A stretch of 42,619 bases of DNA from an uncultured Ellagibacter sp. (GCF_934617235.1 NZ_CAKTTZ010000019.1:1-42619), one strand, 5' to 3'; positions 23,229 through 33,791 are shown, counted from the first letter of the stretch. Translations and numbers: made by a program. Notes: generated by a model not told the origin, from the sequence alone.

Positions 23229-24581
23229 CTATTTTCGACTTTTTTGCACAAAGATGCTCACGACCTCGACGTGGTAGGTCTGGGGGAACAGATCAACCGG
23301 CTGCGCGTAAAGCAGCTCGTAGCCGTTGCCCTCGAATCGGGCCACGTCACGCGCCCAAGTCGCGGGGTTGCAGCTCACGTATGCCACGCGCTCGGGACGC
23401 GCCGCGGCGATGCTTTCGACCACGCCGTCCGCCAAGCCCGCACGCGGCGGATCGACGACAAGCGCGTCGAGTTCTCCCAACTCGGGAAGCTCGCGCGCCG
23501 CATCGCCGCCGATGATCTCGATGTCGACCCCGTTGGCGTCGGCATTGCGGCGCAGGTCGCGCACGGAACTACCCGCCGATTCGACGGCGATCACGTCGGC
23601 GCCCGCCGCAGCAAGCGGGATGGAGAACGTCCCGCCGCCCGAATACAAATCGGCGATGAGCAACTCGTCGAGACCGACAGGCCCCTCATCGCCCACTTCC
23701 CCACCGAGTCCACGGATGACTTCGGTGATGAGCTTCTCGGCCTGCGCGGTGTTCACCTGGAAAAACGACGGCGCAGCAACGCGGTAGGTGAAGCCAAGCA
23801 GCTTCTCCTCCCAAAAGCCCTTGCCGTCGAGCACCTCCACTCCCTTGATCTTGCGCGCGCGACCGGGATCGGCGAGCACGCGCACAATGCTCGTGGCCTT
23901 GAACGACCCCTTGAGGATGTTGGCCACATGGCCGCGCGGGAAGGCGGCAGGCGTCGTCCAAAGCGCGACCTCGGTGCTGTGGGTGCGCACACTATGCCGC
24001 ACGCCGACGCGGAAAATTCCCAGGTCGTCTGCGCCTTGCGCGAAGCGGAGCGCCCCGCGCAGCGCCTTGGGGGCACGCTCGATCTGCTTGTAGGCAACCG
24101 GGCACGTGGCGCTCGCGACAACGTCTTGGCAACCTTCATCGTGGAAGCCCAGCTGGAACATGCCCGCCGCATCGAACGCCGCGCCGAGCTCGATCTTGTT
24201 GCGATACCCCCACTGTCGCTTGCTTCCCAGGCAGGGCCGCACGAGGGCCGCCGCGCGCTCGTCGCCGAAACCGGCGGTGCGCGAAAGCGCCGCAACGACG
24301 TTGTCGGTCTTCGCAGCAAGCTGGGCCTCGTAGCTGAGGTGCTGCCAGGGGGCGACCCCTTGCGACGACGGCTCCGCCCAGGTGGGGGCCACGCGGCACG
24401 CCGCAGGCTCCTTCACCTCGACGATGCGCGCGCGTGCGAAGGAGTGTTTCTCCTCCGTCAATTCGATGGCGAGCACATCGCCCGGTGCGCCGCCTTCGAC
24501 GAACACGGCCTTGCCGCTCTCAAGATGCGCGACCGCCTCGGGGCCGAACCCCATGCGCTCAATCGTTACGATTTCTCCCAT
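23229..24581 (-). CDS. TrmA/RumA-family RNA (uracil-C5)-methyltransferase, lacking the usual Fe-S cysteines
   Basis: 450 residues. N-terminal TRAM-like domain (residues 1-60, MGEIVTIERMGFGPEAVAHLESGKAVFVEGGAPGD abbreviated here by its ends MGEIV and GGAPGD). In relatives a [4Fe-4S] motif C-x5-C-x2-C precedes WQHLSYEAQL; here that stretch reads CRVAPTWAEPSSQGVAPWQHL, keeping only one Cys, so the cluster is probably absent. The catalytic part is intact: FFQVNTAQAEKL, SAM-binding ADLYSGGGTFSIPLA, VVDPPRAGL and the nucleophile in SCNPATWARD. Target is probably a 23S rRNA or tRNA uridine; which one cannot be told. Start ATG 24581. Confidence 0.88.
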   Translation of the reverse strand: MGEIVTIERMGFGPEAVAHLESGKAVFVEGGAPGDVLAIELTEEKHSFARARIVEVKEPAACRVAPTWAEPSSQGVAPWQHLSYEAQLAAKTDNVVAALSRTAGFGDERAAALVRPCLGSKRQWGYRNKIELGAAFDAAGMFQLGFHDEGCQDVVASATCPVAYKQIERAPKALRGALRFAQGADDLGIFRVGVRHSVRTHSTEVALWTTPAAFPRGHVANILKGSFKATSIVRVLADPGRARKIKGVEVLDGKGFWEEKLLGFTYRVAAPSFFQVNTAQAEKLITEVIRGLGGEVGDEGPVGLDELLIADLYSGGGTFSIPLAAAGADVIAVESAGSSVRDLRRNADANGVDIEIIGGDAARELPELGELDALVVDPPRAGLADGVVESIAAARPERVAYVSCNPATWARDVARFEGNGYELLYAQPVDLFPQTYHVEVVSIFVQKSRK

Positions 24582-24619
24582 GCACTCTGCCTATTCTCTT
24601 CCAATTTCGGTATCGATAT

Positions 24620-24647
24620 TTGCGATTCACCCATGATAGCGTATAAT
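24620..24647 (+). promoter_or_regulatory. promoter of tRNA-Arg
   Basis: -35 TTGCGA (24620-24625), 16-base spacer, -10 TATAAT (24642-24647), 11 bases before the tRNA start. Confidence 0.75.
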
Positions 24648-24658
24648 CTCGGGGTTGT

Positions 24659-24734
24659 GCCCCTGTAGCTCAGGGGATAGAGCGTCTGCCTCCGGAGCAG
24701 AAGGCCACAGGTTCGAATCCTGCCAGGGGCACCA
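24659..24734 (+). tRNA. tRNA-Arg (anticodon CCG)
   Basis: Acceptor GCCCCTG/CAGGGGC, anticodon stem TCTGC/GCAGA with loop CTCCGGA (anticodon CCG), T arm with GGTTCGAATCC, discriminator A, encoded CCA. Confidence 0.96.
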
Positions 24735-24746
24735 GGAAACACTAGA

Positions 24747-24780
24747 AAACGCCAGGTCTCACGGCCTGGCGTTTCGTTTT
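24747..24780 (+). terminator. terminator of tRNA-Arg
   Basis: Stem AAACGCCAGG/CCTGGCGTTT (24747-24756 with 24765-24774), 8-base loop, then CGTTTT. Confidence 0.88.
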
Positions 24781-24938
24781 CTCGCCCTCGTAGGAATAGC
24801 ATCGCGAACGCGGCTTTGCCACCTCGCAGCACCCCGCGAGCGTTGCGGCAGGGCTCACTAAGCGACCACCGAAGCGAAGGCTGAGCAGCTTCTGAGCGAA
24901 GCGCGGCCGCTTGGCGAGCCCAGCTGCACAGCAGGCCC

Positions 24939-25925
24939 TTACGCGCGCGTGGTCTTGCCGCACTCCTCGTAAATGCGAGTGACCTCGATCTCGTACTGCT
25001 TGCGCGCGCCTTTCACCACCGTGTCCAGGATAAGCCCGCACGAAAACGACAGCATTCCCAAGAACACGAATGCCACGGCCAAAAGCGCGCTCGGCATCTT
25101 CGGAACGAGTCCCGTATGCGCGAATTCCCAGATCACAGGCACGCCGAACAGCAGGCCGATCACGCACAGCAGAAGCCCCAAAAGCGAGAACAGCGCGAGC
25201 GGGCGGTAATCCTTGAACAGCGAGAGAATCATCATGAGCACCTTCATGCCGTCGGAGAAGGTGTTGAGCTTGCTTTCGGAGCCTTCAGGGCGATCGCGGT
25301 AATCGATAGGAACCTCTGCGATGCGCCAGCGCTTGTCAACCGCATGAATCGACAGCTCGGTCTCAATCTCGAAGCCTGGCGAGAGCACCGGCATCGACTT
25401 CGCGAACACCTCGTTGTAAGCACGATACCCCGTCATGACGTCGGAGAACTCGAACCCGTAAATCGCCTTGATAAGGAAACGAACGAGATTGTTGCCAAAG
25501 CCGTGGAACGCGCGGTCGTTTTCTTCGCCGTACGTACCGTTCGACAGGCGATCGCCCACCACCATGTCGGCCTCGTCGTTCATAAGCGGCGCCAAAAGCT
25601 CGGGCGCGGCCTCGGCGGGATAGGTGTCGTCGCCGTCGACCATGATGTAGTAGTCGGCGTCGATGTCGCGCATCATCTGGCGCACGACGTTGCCCTTCCC
25701 CTGGCGGCGCTCGACGCGGACCAGCGCACCATGTTCGCGCGCGATGTCGCCCGTCCCGTCGGTGGAGTTGTTGTCGTAAACGTAGATCGCGGCGTCGGGC
25801 AGGACGCGCTTGAAGTCGTCGACCACCTTCGCGATGGTGAGCGCTTCGTTGTAGCAAGGTATGATAACGGCGACGGAAGGCTTCTCCGCGCGATCGGCAA
25901 CAGCATCGACGGCCCCAAGGCTCAT
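24939..25925 (-). CDS. family 2 glycosyltransferase, polyprenyl-phosphate sugar transferase (GtrB/DPM1-like)
   Basis: 328 residues from ATG 25925, preceded by GAGGAGTATTTTC; longer frames are out of the ribosome binding context. GT-A fold signatures: VAVIIPCYNEALTIAKVV, YDNNSTDGTGDIA, metal-binding DxD in MVDGDDTYP, and SDVMTGYRAYNEVFAKSMP. Two C-terminal membrane segments (about 235-260 and 275-300) are typical of enzymes that load a sugar onto undecaprenyl or dolichyl-type phosphate. It is divergent from a GtrA-family gene, a common functional pair: one makes the lipid-linked sugar, the other may flip it. Confidence 0.88.
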   Translation of the reverse strand: MSLGAVDAVADRAEKPSVAVIIPCYNEALTIAKVVDDFKRVLPDAAIYVYDNNSTDGTGDIAREHGALVRVERRQGKGNVVRQMMRDIDADYYIMVDGDDTYPAEAAPELLAPLMNDEADMVVGDRLSNGTYGEENDRAFHGFGNNLVRFLIKAIYGFEFSDVMTGYRAYNEVFAKSMPVLSPGFEIETELSIHAVDKRWRIAEVPIDYRDRPEGSESKLNTFSDGMKVLMMILSLFKDYRPLALFSLLGLLLCVIGLLFGVPVIWEFAHTGLVPKMPSALLAVAFVFLGMLSFSCGLILDTVVKGARKQYEIEVTRIYEECGKTTRA

Positions 25926-26190
25926 GAAAATACTCCTCGTAAACGTACGCATCGTGGCGCGGCGCAGGGCGCAACACCAAACTTCTAACCAGTGAATGCT
26001 AGAGGATGGAACGCCAACGCGAAACAACGCCAAGGAAAAAACAGGGAATAAAAGGAGAATGCGCCCTGAGCTACCCGCTGTGGTAGAGTTCACGCGGGCC
26101 GAAACCGCTTGCGAGCGCGATTTGCGCGCCCGCATCGAAAACTCATGGGAGCGCGCATTCGGACGCGCATTCGAAAGGCACTCGGAAAAC

Positions 26191-26607
26191 GTGAAGAAAC
26201 TTATCGCACAGCTTATGAAATTCGGCATCGTCGGCGTGATCGCATTCATCATCGACTACGGCCTGCTTGCCCTTTTGACGGAAGTTTTCGGCGTGAACTA
26301 CCTGGTGAGCGCCACGATTTCCTTCACCGCATCCGTTATCTTCAACTACCTGGCTTCGATGCGCTACGTGTTCACCCACAAAGAGGGAATGAGTCGCCGC
26401 CGCGAGTTCGTCATCTTCGTGACTCTGTCGGTGATCGGCCTTATCATCAACAACCTCTGCATGTGGGCAGGCGTCGAGCTCGCGCACATCCACTACCTCA
26501 TCACCAAAATCGGCGCCACCTTCATCGTCATGGTGTGGAACTTCGTCACGAGGAAGATCTTCCTCGACGGCGGCGACGCGCCTGCCGAAACGCCGAGCGA
26601 GCGCTAG
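26191..26607 (+). CDS. GtrA-family membrane protein
   Basis: 138 residues if the GTG at 26191 (VKKLIAQLMKFGIVG) is the start; upstream in-frame ATGs at 25996 and 26059 are possible but lack well-placed ribosome binding sites, and the shorter form has the usual family length. Four membrane helices: FGIVGVIAFIIDYGLLALLTEV, VSATISFTASVIFNYLASMRYVF, FVIFVTLSVIGLIINNLCMW, LITKIGATFIVMVWNFVTRKIFL. GtrA proteins are thought to flip or help transfer lipid-linked sugars. Confidence 0.85.
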   Translation: MKKLIAQLMKFGIVGVIAFIIDYGLLALLTEVFGVNYLVSATISFTASVIFNYLASMRYVFTHKEGMSRRREFVIFVTLSVIGLIINNLCMWAGVELAHIHYLITKIGATFIVMVWNFVTRKIFLDGGDAPAETPSER

Positions 26608-26622
26608 GCCGCAGCGTTTACG

Positions 26623-28050
26623 ATGGAAGCTATGGAACATACCAGCGAAAAGGACAACGAGCTCGCGCAGCAGCCCACCGATCAAAGCGAGGTGCACTCG
26701 CAGCAGCCCGCCGCGGCCGAAGGGGTCCCGGGGGTTGCGCGCGAAGACGCCCCCGAGCAGGAGCTTGCCGCCGCGGCCGAGGGTTCGCCTGACGACACGC
26801 CGCGCCCGACGGTCATCGTAATGCACGCATCGGTCGGCTCGGGCCATCGCAGCGCAGCGAACGCCGTCGCCCAGGCGCTCGAGCTTCTGCGCGACGACCC
26901 CTCCCTTCGCGAGAGCGTCCCCTGCCCCGACGACCTGCATGTCGAGGTGCTCGACGTGCTCGACTTCGGCCGCATGCGCATGAACGGCGACAAGATGGCG
27001 TCGATGTTCACCGGTCCGACGCGTCCCATCTACGACCTTACCTGGCGCTATACCCTCACGGGGCGCCTTTTGTGGGCAGGCGGCACCGCCTGGTCGCGCA
27101 TCATGTTCCCCCGCTTCACCGAGCACGTGCGCAAAACCCACCCCCTCGCCATCGTCTGCACGCACATCACGGCCGCCAACGTCGCCGTCGGCGCGCGCAT
27201 GATCACCGGGCAGTCCTTCCCCATCGTCTGCGTCCCCACCGACTACGAGACCGAAGGACTGTGGCCTCATCTGCACAGCGACCTTTTCTGCGTCGCGAAC
27301 GAATCGATGGCCGAGACTCTGCGCCCGCGCAAAGTTCCCGAAGATCGCATCACGATCACCGGCATTCCCGCCCGACCCGCGTTCCGTAAGACCTACGACA
27401 AGGCGGCGGGACGCGAGAAGTTCGGGCTGCCCCGGGACAAGCGCATCGTGTTGGCGCTCGCCGGCGCCTACCTCCCCACGCCCTACGTGCGTTTCCGCGA
27501 GGCGCTCGACAAGATGCTTCCCTACCTGCACCGTTTTAAGAACACCCACCTTGTGATCGTGGCGGGCGCAGATGCGGAATACGCCTCTCACCTGCGACGG
27601 GAATGCGACGAGCTGGGAATCCCGAACGCCACAGTGCTCGACTACGTGGAGGGCATGGCCGAGCTCATGGCCGCGAGCGATCTGGTGATCTGCAAGCCAG
27701 GCGGGCTCACCGTGACCGAATGCCTCTGCGCGAAGGCGCCGATGATCCTGCTCGGGCGGGCCTATGGCCAGGAGAACATCAACGTGCGCATGCTGACCTC
27801 GCTCGGCGCCGCCCTGCACGTGACGACCGCGCGCGAGCTCGTCGGCGCGATGGGGCATATCGACGCGAACCCCGCCATCGTGGAGGCGATGCTCACGCAA
27901 GGTTCCTACCTGCGCCGACCGAACGCGGCGCTCGACATCGCGCGCAACGCACTGCGCCTTGCCGCGGCCGAGCCGAGCACCGATACGCGCATGCGCAAGA
28001 AGCACTTCCTCCACTTTTATTGGGGACACACCCCCGCACACATCCGCTAA
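26623..28050 (+). CDS. MGDG-synthase-like / processive diacylglycerol glycosyltransferase
   Basis: 475 residues (ATG 26623; ATG 26632 equally possible, ribosome binding site weak). A disordered acidic N-terminal 60 residues precede the family start VIVMHASVGSGHRSAANAV, the acceptor-side motif of MGDG synthases and UgtP. Later motifs: IVCTHITAANVAVG, VCVPTDYETEGLWPHL, ITGIPARPAFR, and the GT-B nucleotide-sugar site (LVICKPGGLTVTECLC). It would glycosylate diacylglycerol at the inner membrane face, making glycolipids or anchors for lipoteichoic acid. It follows gtrA by 15 bases. The sugar donor cannot be predicted. Confidence 0.88.
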   Translation: MEAMEHTSEKDNELAQQPTDQSEVHSQQPAAAEGVPGVAREDAPEQELAAAAEGSPDDTPRPTVIVMHASVGSGHRSAANAVAQALELLRDDPSLRESVPCPDDLHVEVLDVLDFGRMRMNGDKMASMFTGPTRPIYDLTWRYTLTGRLLWAGGTAWSRIMFPRFTEHVRKTHPLAIVCTHITAANVAVGARMITGQSFPIVCVPTDYETEGLWPHLHSDLFCVANESMAETLRPRKVPEDRITITGIPARPAFRKTYDKAAGREKFGLPRDKRIVLALAGAYLPTPYVRFREALDKMLPYLHRFKNTHLVIVAGADAEYASHLRRECDELGIPNATVLDYVEGMAELMAASDLVICKPGGLTVTECLCAKAPMILLGRAYGQENINVRMLTSLGAALHVTTARELVGAMGHIDANPAIVEAMLTQGSYLRRPNAALDIARNALRLAAAEPSTDTRMRKKHFLHFYWGHTPAHIR

Positions 28051-28095
28051 CGCGCTCGGCATCGCGCCGAGATGGAAAGGAACAACCGAACAACC

Positions 28096-29733
<1,638 letters not shown>

Positions 29734-29743
29734 GCACTTTCGA

Positions 29744-29773
29744 CTCTGGAGCGCGCGCCTATGCGCTCCAGAG
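29744..29773. terminator. hairpin at the convergent end of helicase and glnR
   Basis: Perfect 11-bp stem CTCTGGAGCGC/GCGCTCCAGAG (29744-29754 with 29763-29773). The right arm includes the last codons of glnR. No T-run follows on either side, so its role as terminator is uncertain. Confidence 0.5.
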
Positions 29774-30436
29774 GTAGCCGACACCTCGCACGGTTTCCAG
29801 GCGTTGCGCCAGCTCGGGGCCGAGTTTCGCGCGCACGCGCCTCACATGGACATCGACCGTGCGGCTACCGCCGTAGTAGTCGAAGCCCCACACGCGGCGC
29901 AGAAGCGCGTCGCGCGAGTACGTGCGGCCTGGGTGCGTCACCAAAAACGCAAGCAGCGCATACTCCAGGTACGTGAAGTCGAGCGGCTCGCCGTTCACCT
30001 TCACCTGATAGGTTGCCAGGTTAATCGTCATGTTGTCGACCGAGATGTAATCCGAGGTCGAGCTCTCATTGCCCGGCCACAGAAGCTGTCGGATGCGGGC
30101 GGCACACTCCTCCGCCGATGCCCCATGCACCACGAAGTCCGCCTTGATCTGCACGGGCAGGCGGAACTCAGAGAGCTGCGCCTCGTTCACGATGACGAGC
30201 ATCGACGTGGATCCGTCTTCCACCAGAAGGGACTCGGCCTGCGATATCGTGTCGAGGGCATCGCCGCGCGCCTCGTAAATCACCAGATCATGCGAGGGAT
30301 GTTGGGCGAGCAGTTTCTTGAACTGCGCAGACGACCCCGCCACCACATCGACGTCGAGCCCCGAGAGCACGGACTGGAACTTATGGGCGTTATCGAGGCT
30401 ATCGGCGATGAAAAGAACCGTTTTCCTTTGCATCAT
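29759..30436 (-). CDS. glnR: GlnR-like orphan OmpR-family regulator
   Basis: 225 residues. N-terminal receiver-like domain (1-120), but the position of the phosphoacceptor Asp holds Glu (HDLVIYEARG, E55), so it is probably not activated by a kinase; no histidine kinase gene is near. C-terminal winged-helix DNA-binding domain is typical (TYLEYALLAFLVTHPGRTYSR, RTVDVHVRRVRAKLG, RLETVRGVGYLW). Its start lies 33 bases after glnA on the same strand, and the glnA promoter carries a GlnR-box-like sequence; together this supports a nitrogen regulator acting on glnA. Domain architecture alone would fit any OmpR regulator; the name rests on context. Confidence 0.75.
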   Translation of the reverse strand: MMQRKTVLFIADSLDNAHKFQSVLSGLDVDVVAGSSAQFKKLLAQHPSHDLVIYEARGDALDTISQAESLLVEDGSTSMLVIVNEAQLSEFRLPVQIKADFVVHGASAEECAARIRQLLWPGNESSTSDYISVDNMTINLATYQVKVNGEPLDFTYLEYALLAFLVTHPGRTYSRDALLRRVWGFDYYGGSRTVDVHVRRVRAKLGPELAQRLETVRGVGYLWSA

Positions 30437-30469
30437 GGCTCGACCTTTCCCGCGTAGAAGGCGCGCATG

Positions 30470-31813
30470 TTAGAGGACCTCGAGATAGCGATTGCGTTCC
30501 CATTCGGAAACGGTGCCCTGGTATTCGTTCCATTCGGCACGTTTCGTCTCCACCAGGTACCCGTGGATGTGCTCGCCAAGCGTTTTCTTCATAAGCTCGG
30601 ACTCGGCGAAGAGCTCCACCGCCTCGCCGAGGCTTTCAGGCAGCGTGCGAACACCCTGTTTACGCAGGTCCTGTCGCGAAAGCTCAAACAAATCAAGGCC
30701 CTCGGTCGGGTCTTGCAGGGGCAGCTCCTCTTCGATTCCAGCAAGCCCCGCAGCGAGCATGCAAGCAAACGCGAGGTACGGGTTCGCCGCCGGATCGGGA
30801 TTGCGAAGCTCTACGCGGCACGCGACCTCGCGGTTCGGGCGATACGCCGGAATGCGCACGAGCGTCGAGCGGTTACGCGCGCCCCAGGAGATATAGGTGG
30901 GCGCCTCCCCGCCGGAGACCAGACGCTTGTAGGAATTCACGTACTGGTTGGTGATGCAGCAGAATTCGGGCGCGTATTTAAGAAGGCCGGCAATGTAGTG
31001 TTTCGCCAGGTCGGAGAGGTTATAGCCAAGCGGATCGTTCGGATCGAAGAAGGCGTTGTTGCCGTCGAGGTCGAACAGGCTCTGGTGCACGTGCATGCCC
31101 GATCCGGGGGCGTCGGCCAGCGGCTTGGGCATAAACGACGCGTACACGCCGTGCTTCATCGCGATTTCCTTGACGACCAGCTTATAAGTCATCACGGCGT
31201 CGGCCATGGAAAGCGCGTCGGTGAAGCGCAGGTCGATCTCGTGTTGGGAGGGGCCGTTCTCGTGGTGGGAATACTCCACCGGGATGCCCATCTTCTCCAG
31301 GGTGAGCACCGTGTCGCGGCGCAGGTCAGAGGCGTAATCGAGGCTCGTCAGGTCGAAATACCCGCCATGGTCGAGCACTTCGGTCGAATGCTGGTCTTTG
31401 AAGTAGAAGAATTCGAGCTCGGGCCCGACGTTGAGCACGTAGCCCATGTCGAGTGCGCGCTCAACCTCGCGCGCGAGCACCTGGCGCGGGTCGCCTTCGA
31501 AGGGCTTGCCGGAAGGCGTGCGGATATCGCAGAACATACGGCCCACGGCATTGCTCTCAGGGCGCCACGGGAGCACCTGGAAAGTCGATGCGTCGGGGAA
31601 GGCGAGCATGTCGCTTTCGCGCGTGCGGCAGAAGCCCTCGACGCAGCTACCATCGAAGCCCATGCCGTCCTCGAAGGCGTTTTCAAGCTCGCTCGGGATG
31701 ACGGCAAACGACTTCATGTTGCCGAGCACGTCGGTAAACCAGAAGCGGACGAAGTGGACATCGCGGCTCTTGATGGTCTTGAGCACGAAATCTTGTTCTG
31801 GATTCGATGACAT
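30470..31813 (-). CDS. glnA: glutamine synthetase type I (alpha)
   Basis: 447 residues, full length; ATG 31813 after GGAGCATATGCC. Active-site stretches MGFDGSCVEGF, LNVGPELEFFYF, HHENGPSQHEIDLRF, GSGMHVHQSLF, RLVSGGEAPTYISWGARNRS and RVELRNPDPAANPYLA. The adenylylation-site sequence of beta-type enzymes (NLYDLPPEE) is absent: that region reads RTLPESLGEA, so control is by feedback or transcription. It makes glutamine from glutamate, ammonia and ATP. First gene of a glnA-glnR unit. Confidence 0.97.
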   Translation of the reverse strand: MSSNPEQDFVLKTIKSRDVHFVRFWFTDVLGNMKSFAVIPSELENAFEDGMGFDGSCVEGFCRTRESDMLAFPDASTFQVLPWRPESNAVGRMFCDIRTPSGKPFEGDPRQVLAREVERALDMGYVLNVGPELEFFYFKDQHSTEVLDHGGYFDLTSLDYASDLRRDTVLTLEKMGIPVEYSHHENGPSQHEIDLRFTDALSMADAVMTYKLVVKEIAMKHGVYASFMPKPLADAPGSGMHVHQSLFDLDGNNAFFDPNDPLGYNLSDLAKHYIAGLLKYAPEFCCITNQYVNSYKRLVSGGEAPTYISWGARNRSTLVRIPAYRPNREVACRVELRNPDPAANPYLAFACMLAAGLAGIEEELPLQDPTEGLDLFELSRQDLRKQGVRTLPESLGEAVELFAESELMKKTLGEHIHGYLVETKRAEWNEYQGTVSEWERNRYLEVL

Positions 31814-31908
31814 GGCATATGCTCCTTGCGTTCGATCGTTCTCGGCGGTGTGCCCCGCACCGCGCGGACCCAGCCCTATCGCAGGCCGCGCCCATAAAAT
31901 ATCCTACT

Positions 31909-31939
31909 ATTATATCGGGTTATGTTTCGAGGGAGTTAA
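31909..31939 (-). promoter_or_regulatory. glnA promoter with GlnR-box-like site
   Basis: Minus-strand -10 TATAAT (31914-31909), with no consensus -35. Over the -35 region lies TTAAC-n6-GAAAC (31939-31924), which matches the actinobacterial GlnR box (gTnAC-n6-GaAAC) except for its first base. A site there is as expected for an activator. It lies about 100 bases before the glnA start codon. Confidence 0.7.
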
Positions 31940-32148
31940 CAGTTTTGCAAATGCTTCGGCCCCTCGTCTTCCCCATCGGCGAAATAGCGAGACAGAGGGG
32001 CGTCGTTTTCCGTATATCGCGAATACCGATAGCCAGGCATTTGTTTTTCGAACTACCACTTATCACGCCCACGCGATACTATGGAGAACATCGAATGGAA
32101 GCGAACGCGTTCCCCCGAGGCAACGCGTCCCAGGAAAGGACATCACTA

Positions 32149-33009
32149 ATGGCACTCAACTTCAAAAAGAAGAAAGCGGCGCTCGTCGCAACGCTCGCTC
32201 TCGGCGCAGTCCTCGCGTTCGGCCTGGCCGGCTGCGGCGCACAGGACGCAAGCTCCGACAAGTCGGCAAGCTCCGACGACAAGACCATCACGGTCGCGGC
32301 AACCCCCTCACCCCACGCGGAAATCCTGAACGACGCTGTGAAGCCGCTGCTCGAGAAGGAAGGCTACACCCTCGAGGTCAAGGAGTTCACCGACTACGTG
32401 CAGCCCAACACAGTGACTGAGGAAGGCGAAGTCGACGCGAACTACTTCCAGCACATCACCTACCTCAACAACTTCAACGAGGAGAAGGGCACGCATCTCG
32501 TGAGCGTTGCCGACGTCCACTACGAGCCGTTCGGCCTGTACCCGGGCAAGACCAAGAGCCTCGACGCCCTCGCTGACGGCGCGACCGTCGCCGTTCCCAA
32601 CGACGCCACCAACGAAGCGCGCGCGCTGCTGCTGCTCCAGGACGCTGGTCTCATCACGCTGAAGGACGACGCGGGCATCAACGCCACCACGAACGACATC
32701 GTCTCCAACCCGAAGAACCTCCAGTTCAAGGAAGTCGAGGCTGCAACGGTTCCTAACATCGTCGCTGACGTCGACATCGCCTGCATCAACGGCAACTACG
32801 CCATCCCCGCCGGTTTCAAGACCACCGACGCGCTCGCAACCGAGTCCGCCACCTCGCTCGCCGCTGAAGCTTACGCGAATGTGCTCGTCGTGAAGGATGG
32901 CAACCAGGATTCTGATAAAATCAAGGCTCTTGTGAAAGCACTCACGTCCGACGAGGTTCGCACCTACATCAACGACACCTACGCCGGCGCTGTCGTCCCC
33001 GTGTTCTAA
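32149..33009 (+). CDS. metQ: methionine ABC transporter substrate-binding lipoprotein
   Basis: 286 residues from ATG 32149 (AAAGGA eight bases before); upstream in-frame starts are in the leader. Lipoprotein signal peptide with lipobox LAGC at about residues 22-25, followed by a Ser/Asp linker and the NLPA/MetQ domain (ITVAATPSPHAEILND, EEGEVDANYFQHITYLNNFN, IACINGNYAIPAGF). It delivers methionine (or a related compound) to MetNI. No SAM riboswitch is seen in the leader. Confidence 0.94.
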   Translation: MALNFKKKKAALVATLALGAVLAFGLAGCGAQDASSDKSASSDDKTITVAATPSPHAEILNDAVKPLLEKEGYTLEVKEFTDYVQPNTVTEEGEVDANYFQHITYLNNFNEEKGTHLVSVADVHYEPFGLYPGKTKSLDALADGATVAVPNDATNEARALLLLQDAGLITLKDDAGINATTNDIVSNPKNLQFKEVEAATVPNIVADVDIACINGNYAIPAGFKTTDALATESATSLAAEAYANVLVVKDGNQDSDKIKALVKALTSDEVRTYINDTYAGAVVPVF

Positions 33010-33038
33010 GGGACGCCCACAAAGGAGTTAGAAAGCGA

Positions 33039-33788
33039 ATGATAGAGCTAGACCATTTGGAAAAGGTCTACCTCGCTCGCGAAGGCTCACATCGTGCCCT
33101 GCATGATGTGAGCCTTACCATTGGCGAGGGGGAGATCTTCGGCATCATCGGCCAATCGGGCGCGGGCAAGTCCACGCTCGTGCGCTGCATCAACCTGCTC
33201 GAGCGTCCCACGTCGGGGCGCATTCTCATCGATGGCGTCGATGTGACGAATTATCAAGGCCGCGACCTGCGGCGTCTGCGCGAGGGAATCGGCATGATCT
33301 TCCAGAATTTCAGCCTGTTCCAGCAGCGCACGGTGCTTGACAACGTGATGTTCCCGCTCACCATTCGCGGCGAGAAGAAGGATGCCGCCAAAAAACGCGC
33401 ACTCGAGCTGCTCGACGTGGTCGATCTGGCCAACAAGGCGCAGCGCTATCCGAGCGAGCTTTCCGGCGGCCAACAGCAGCGCGTGGCGATTGCGCGCGCA
33501 CTCGCGAACAACCCGCGCATCATGCTCTGCGACGAGGCAACGAGCGCGCTCGACACGCGCACGACGGTGTCGGTTTTGAACCTGCTCGCGAAAATCAACA
33601 AGGAACTCGGCGTGACGCTCGTGGTGATCACCCACTCCCTCGCCGTGGCGCGACATATCTGCGACCGCGTCGCCGTGATCGACGAAGGCGTCATCGTGGA
33701 AGAAGGCCCGACGCGCCAAGTGCTCGAGAACCCGCAAAGCGAGGCCGCCCGCGAGCTCGTTTCCTTCGACAGCCTGGAGGTGAAGTAG
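33039..33788 (+). CDS. metN: methionine ABC transporter ATP-binding protein, short form
   Basis: 249 residues. Walker A GQSGAGKST (38-46), Q-loop FQNFSLF, signature LSGGQQQRVAIARAL, Walker B IMLCDEATSALD, H-loop THS. Most MetN proteins have about 340 residues with a C-terminal NIL domain that senses methionine; here it is missing, the protein ending soon after the ATPase domain at an operon junction 3 bases before metI. So trans-inhibition by intracellular methionine is probably lost. Ribosome binding site AAAGGAG. Confidence 0.93.
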   Translation: MIELDHLEKVYLAREGSHRALHDVSLTIGEGEIFGIIGQSGAGKSTLVRCINLLERPTSGRILIDGVDVTNYQGRDLRRLREGIGMIFQNFSLFQQRTVLDNVMFPLTIRGEKKDAAKKRALELLDVVDLANKAQRYPSELSGGQQQRVAIARALANNPRIMLCDEATSALDTRTTVSVLNLLAKINKELGVTLVVITHSLAVARHICDRVAVIDEGVIVEEGPTRQVLENPQSEAARELVSFDSLEVK

Positions 33789-33791
33789 CCC

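Noticed and set aside
31814..32148. SAM or other riboswitch before metQ
   Set aside because: I could not fold the conserved core of any known SAM riboswitch from the leader.
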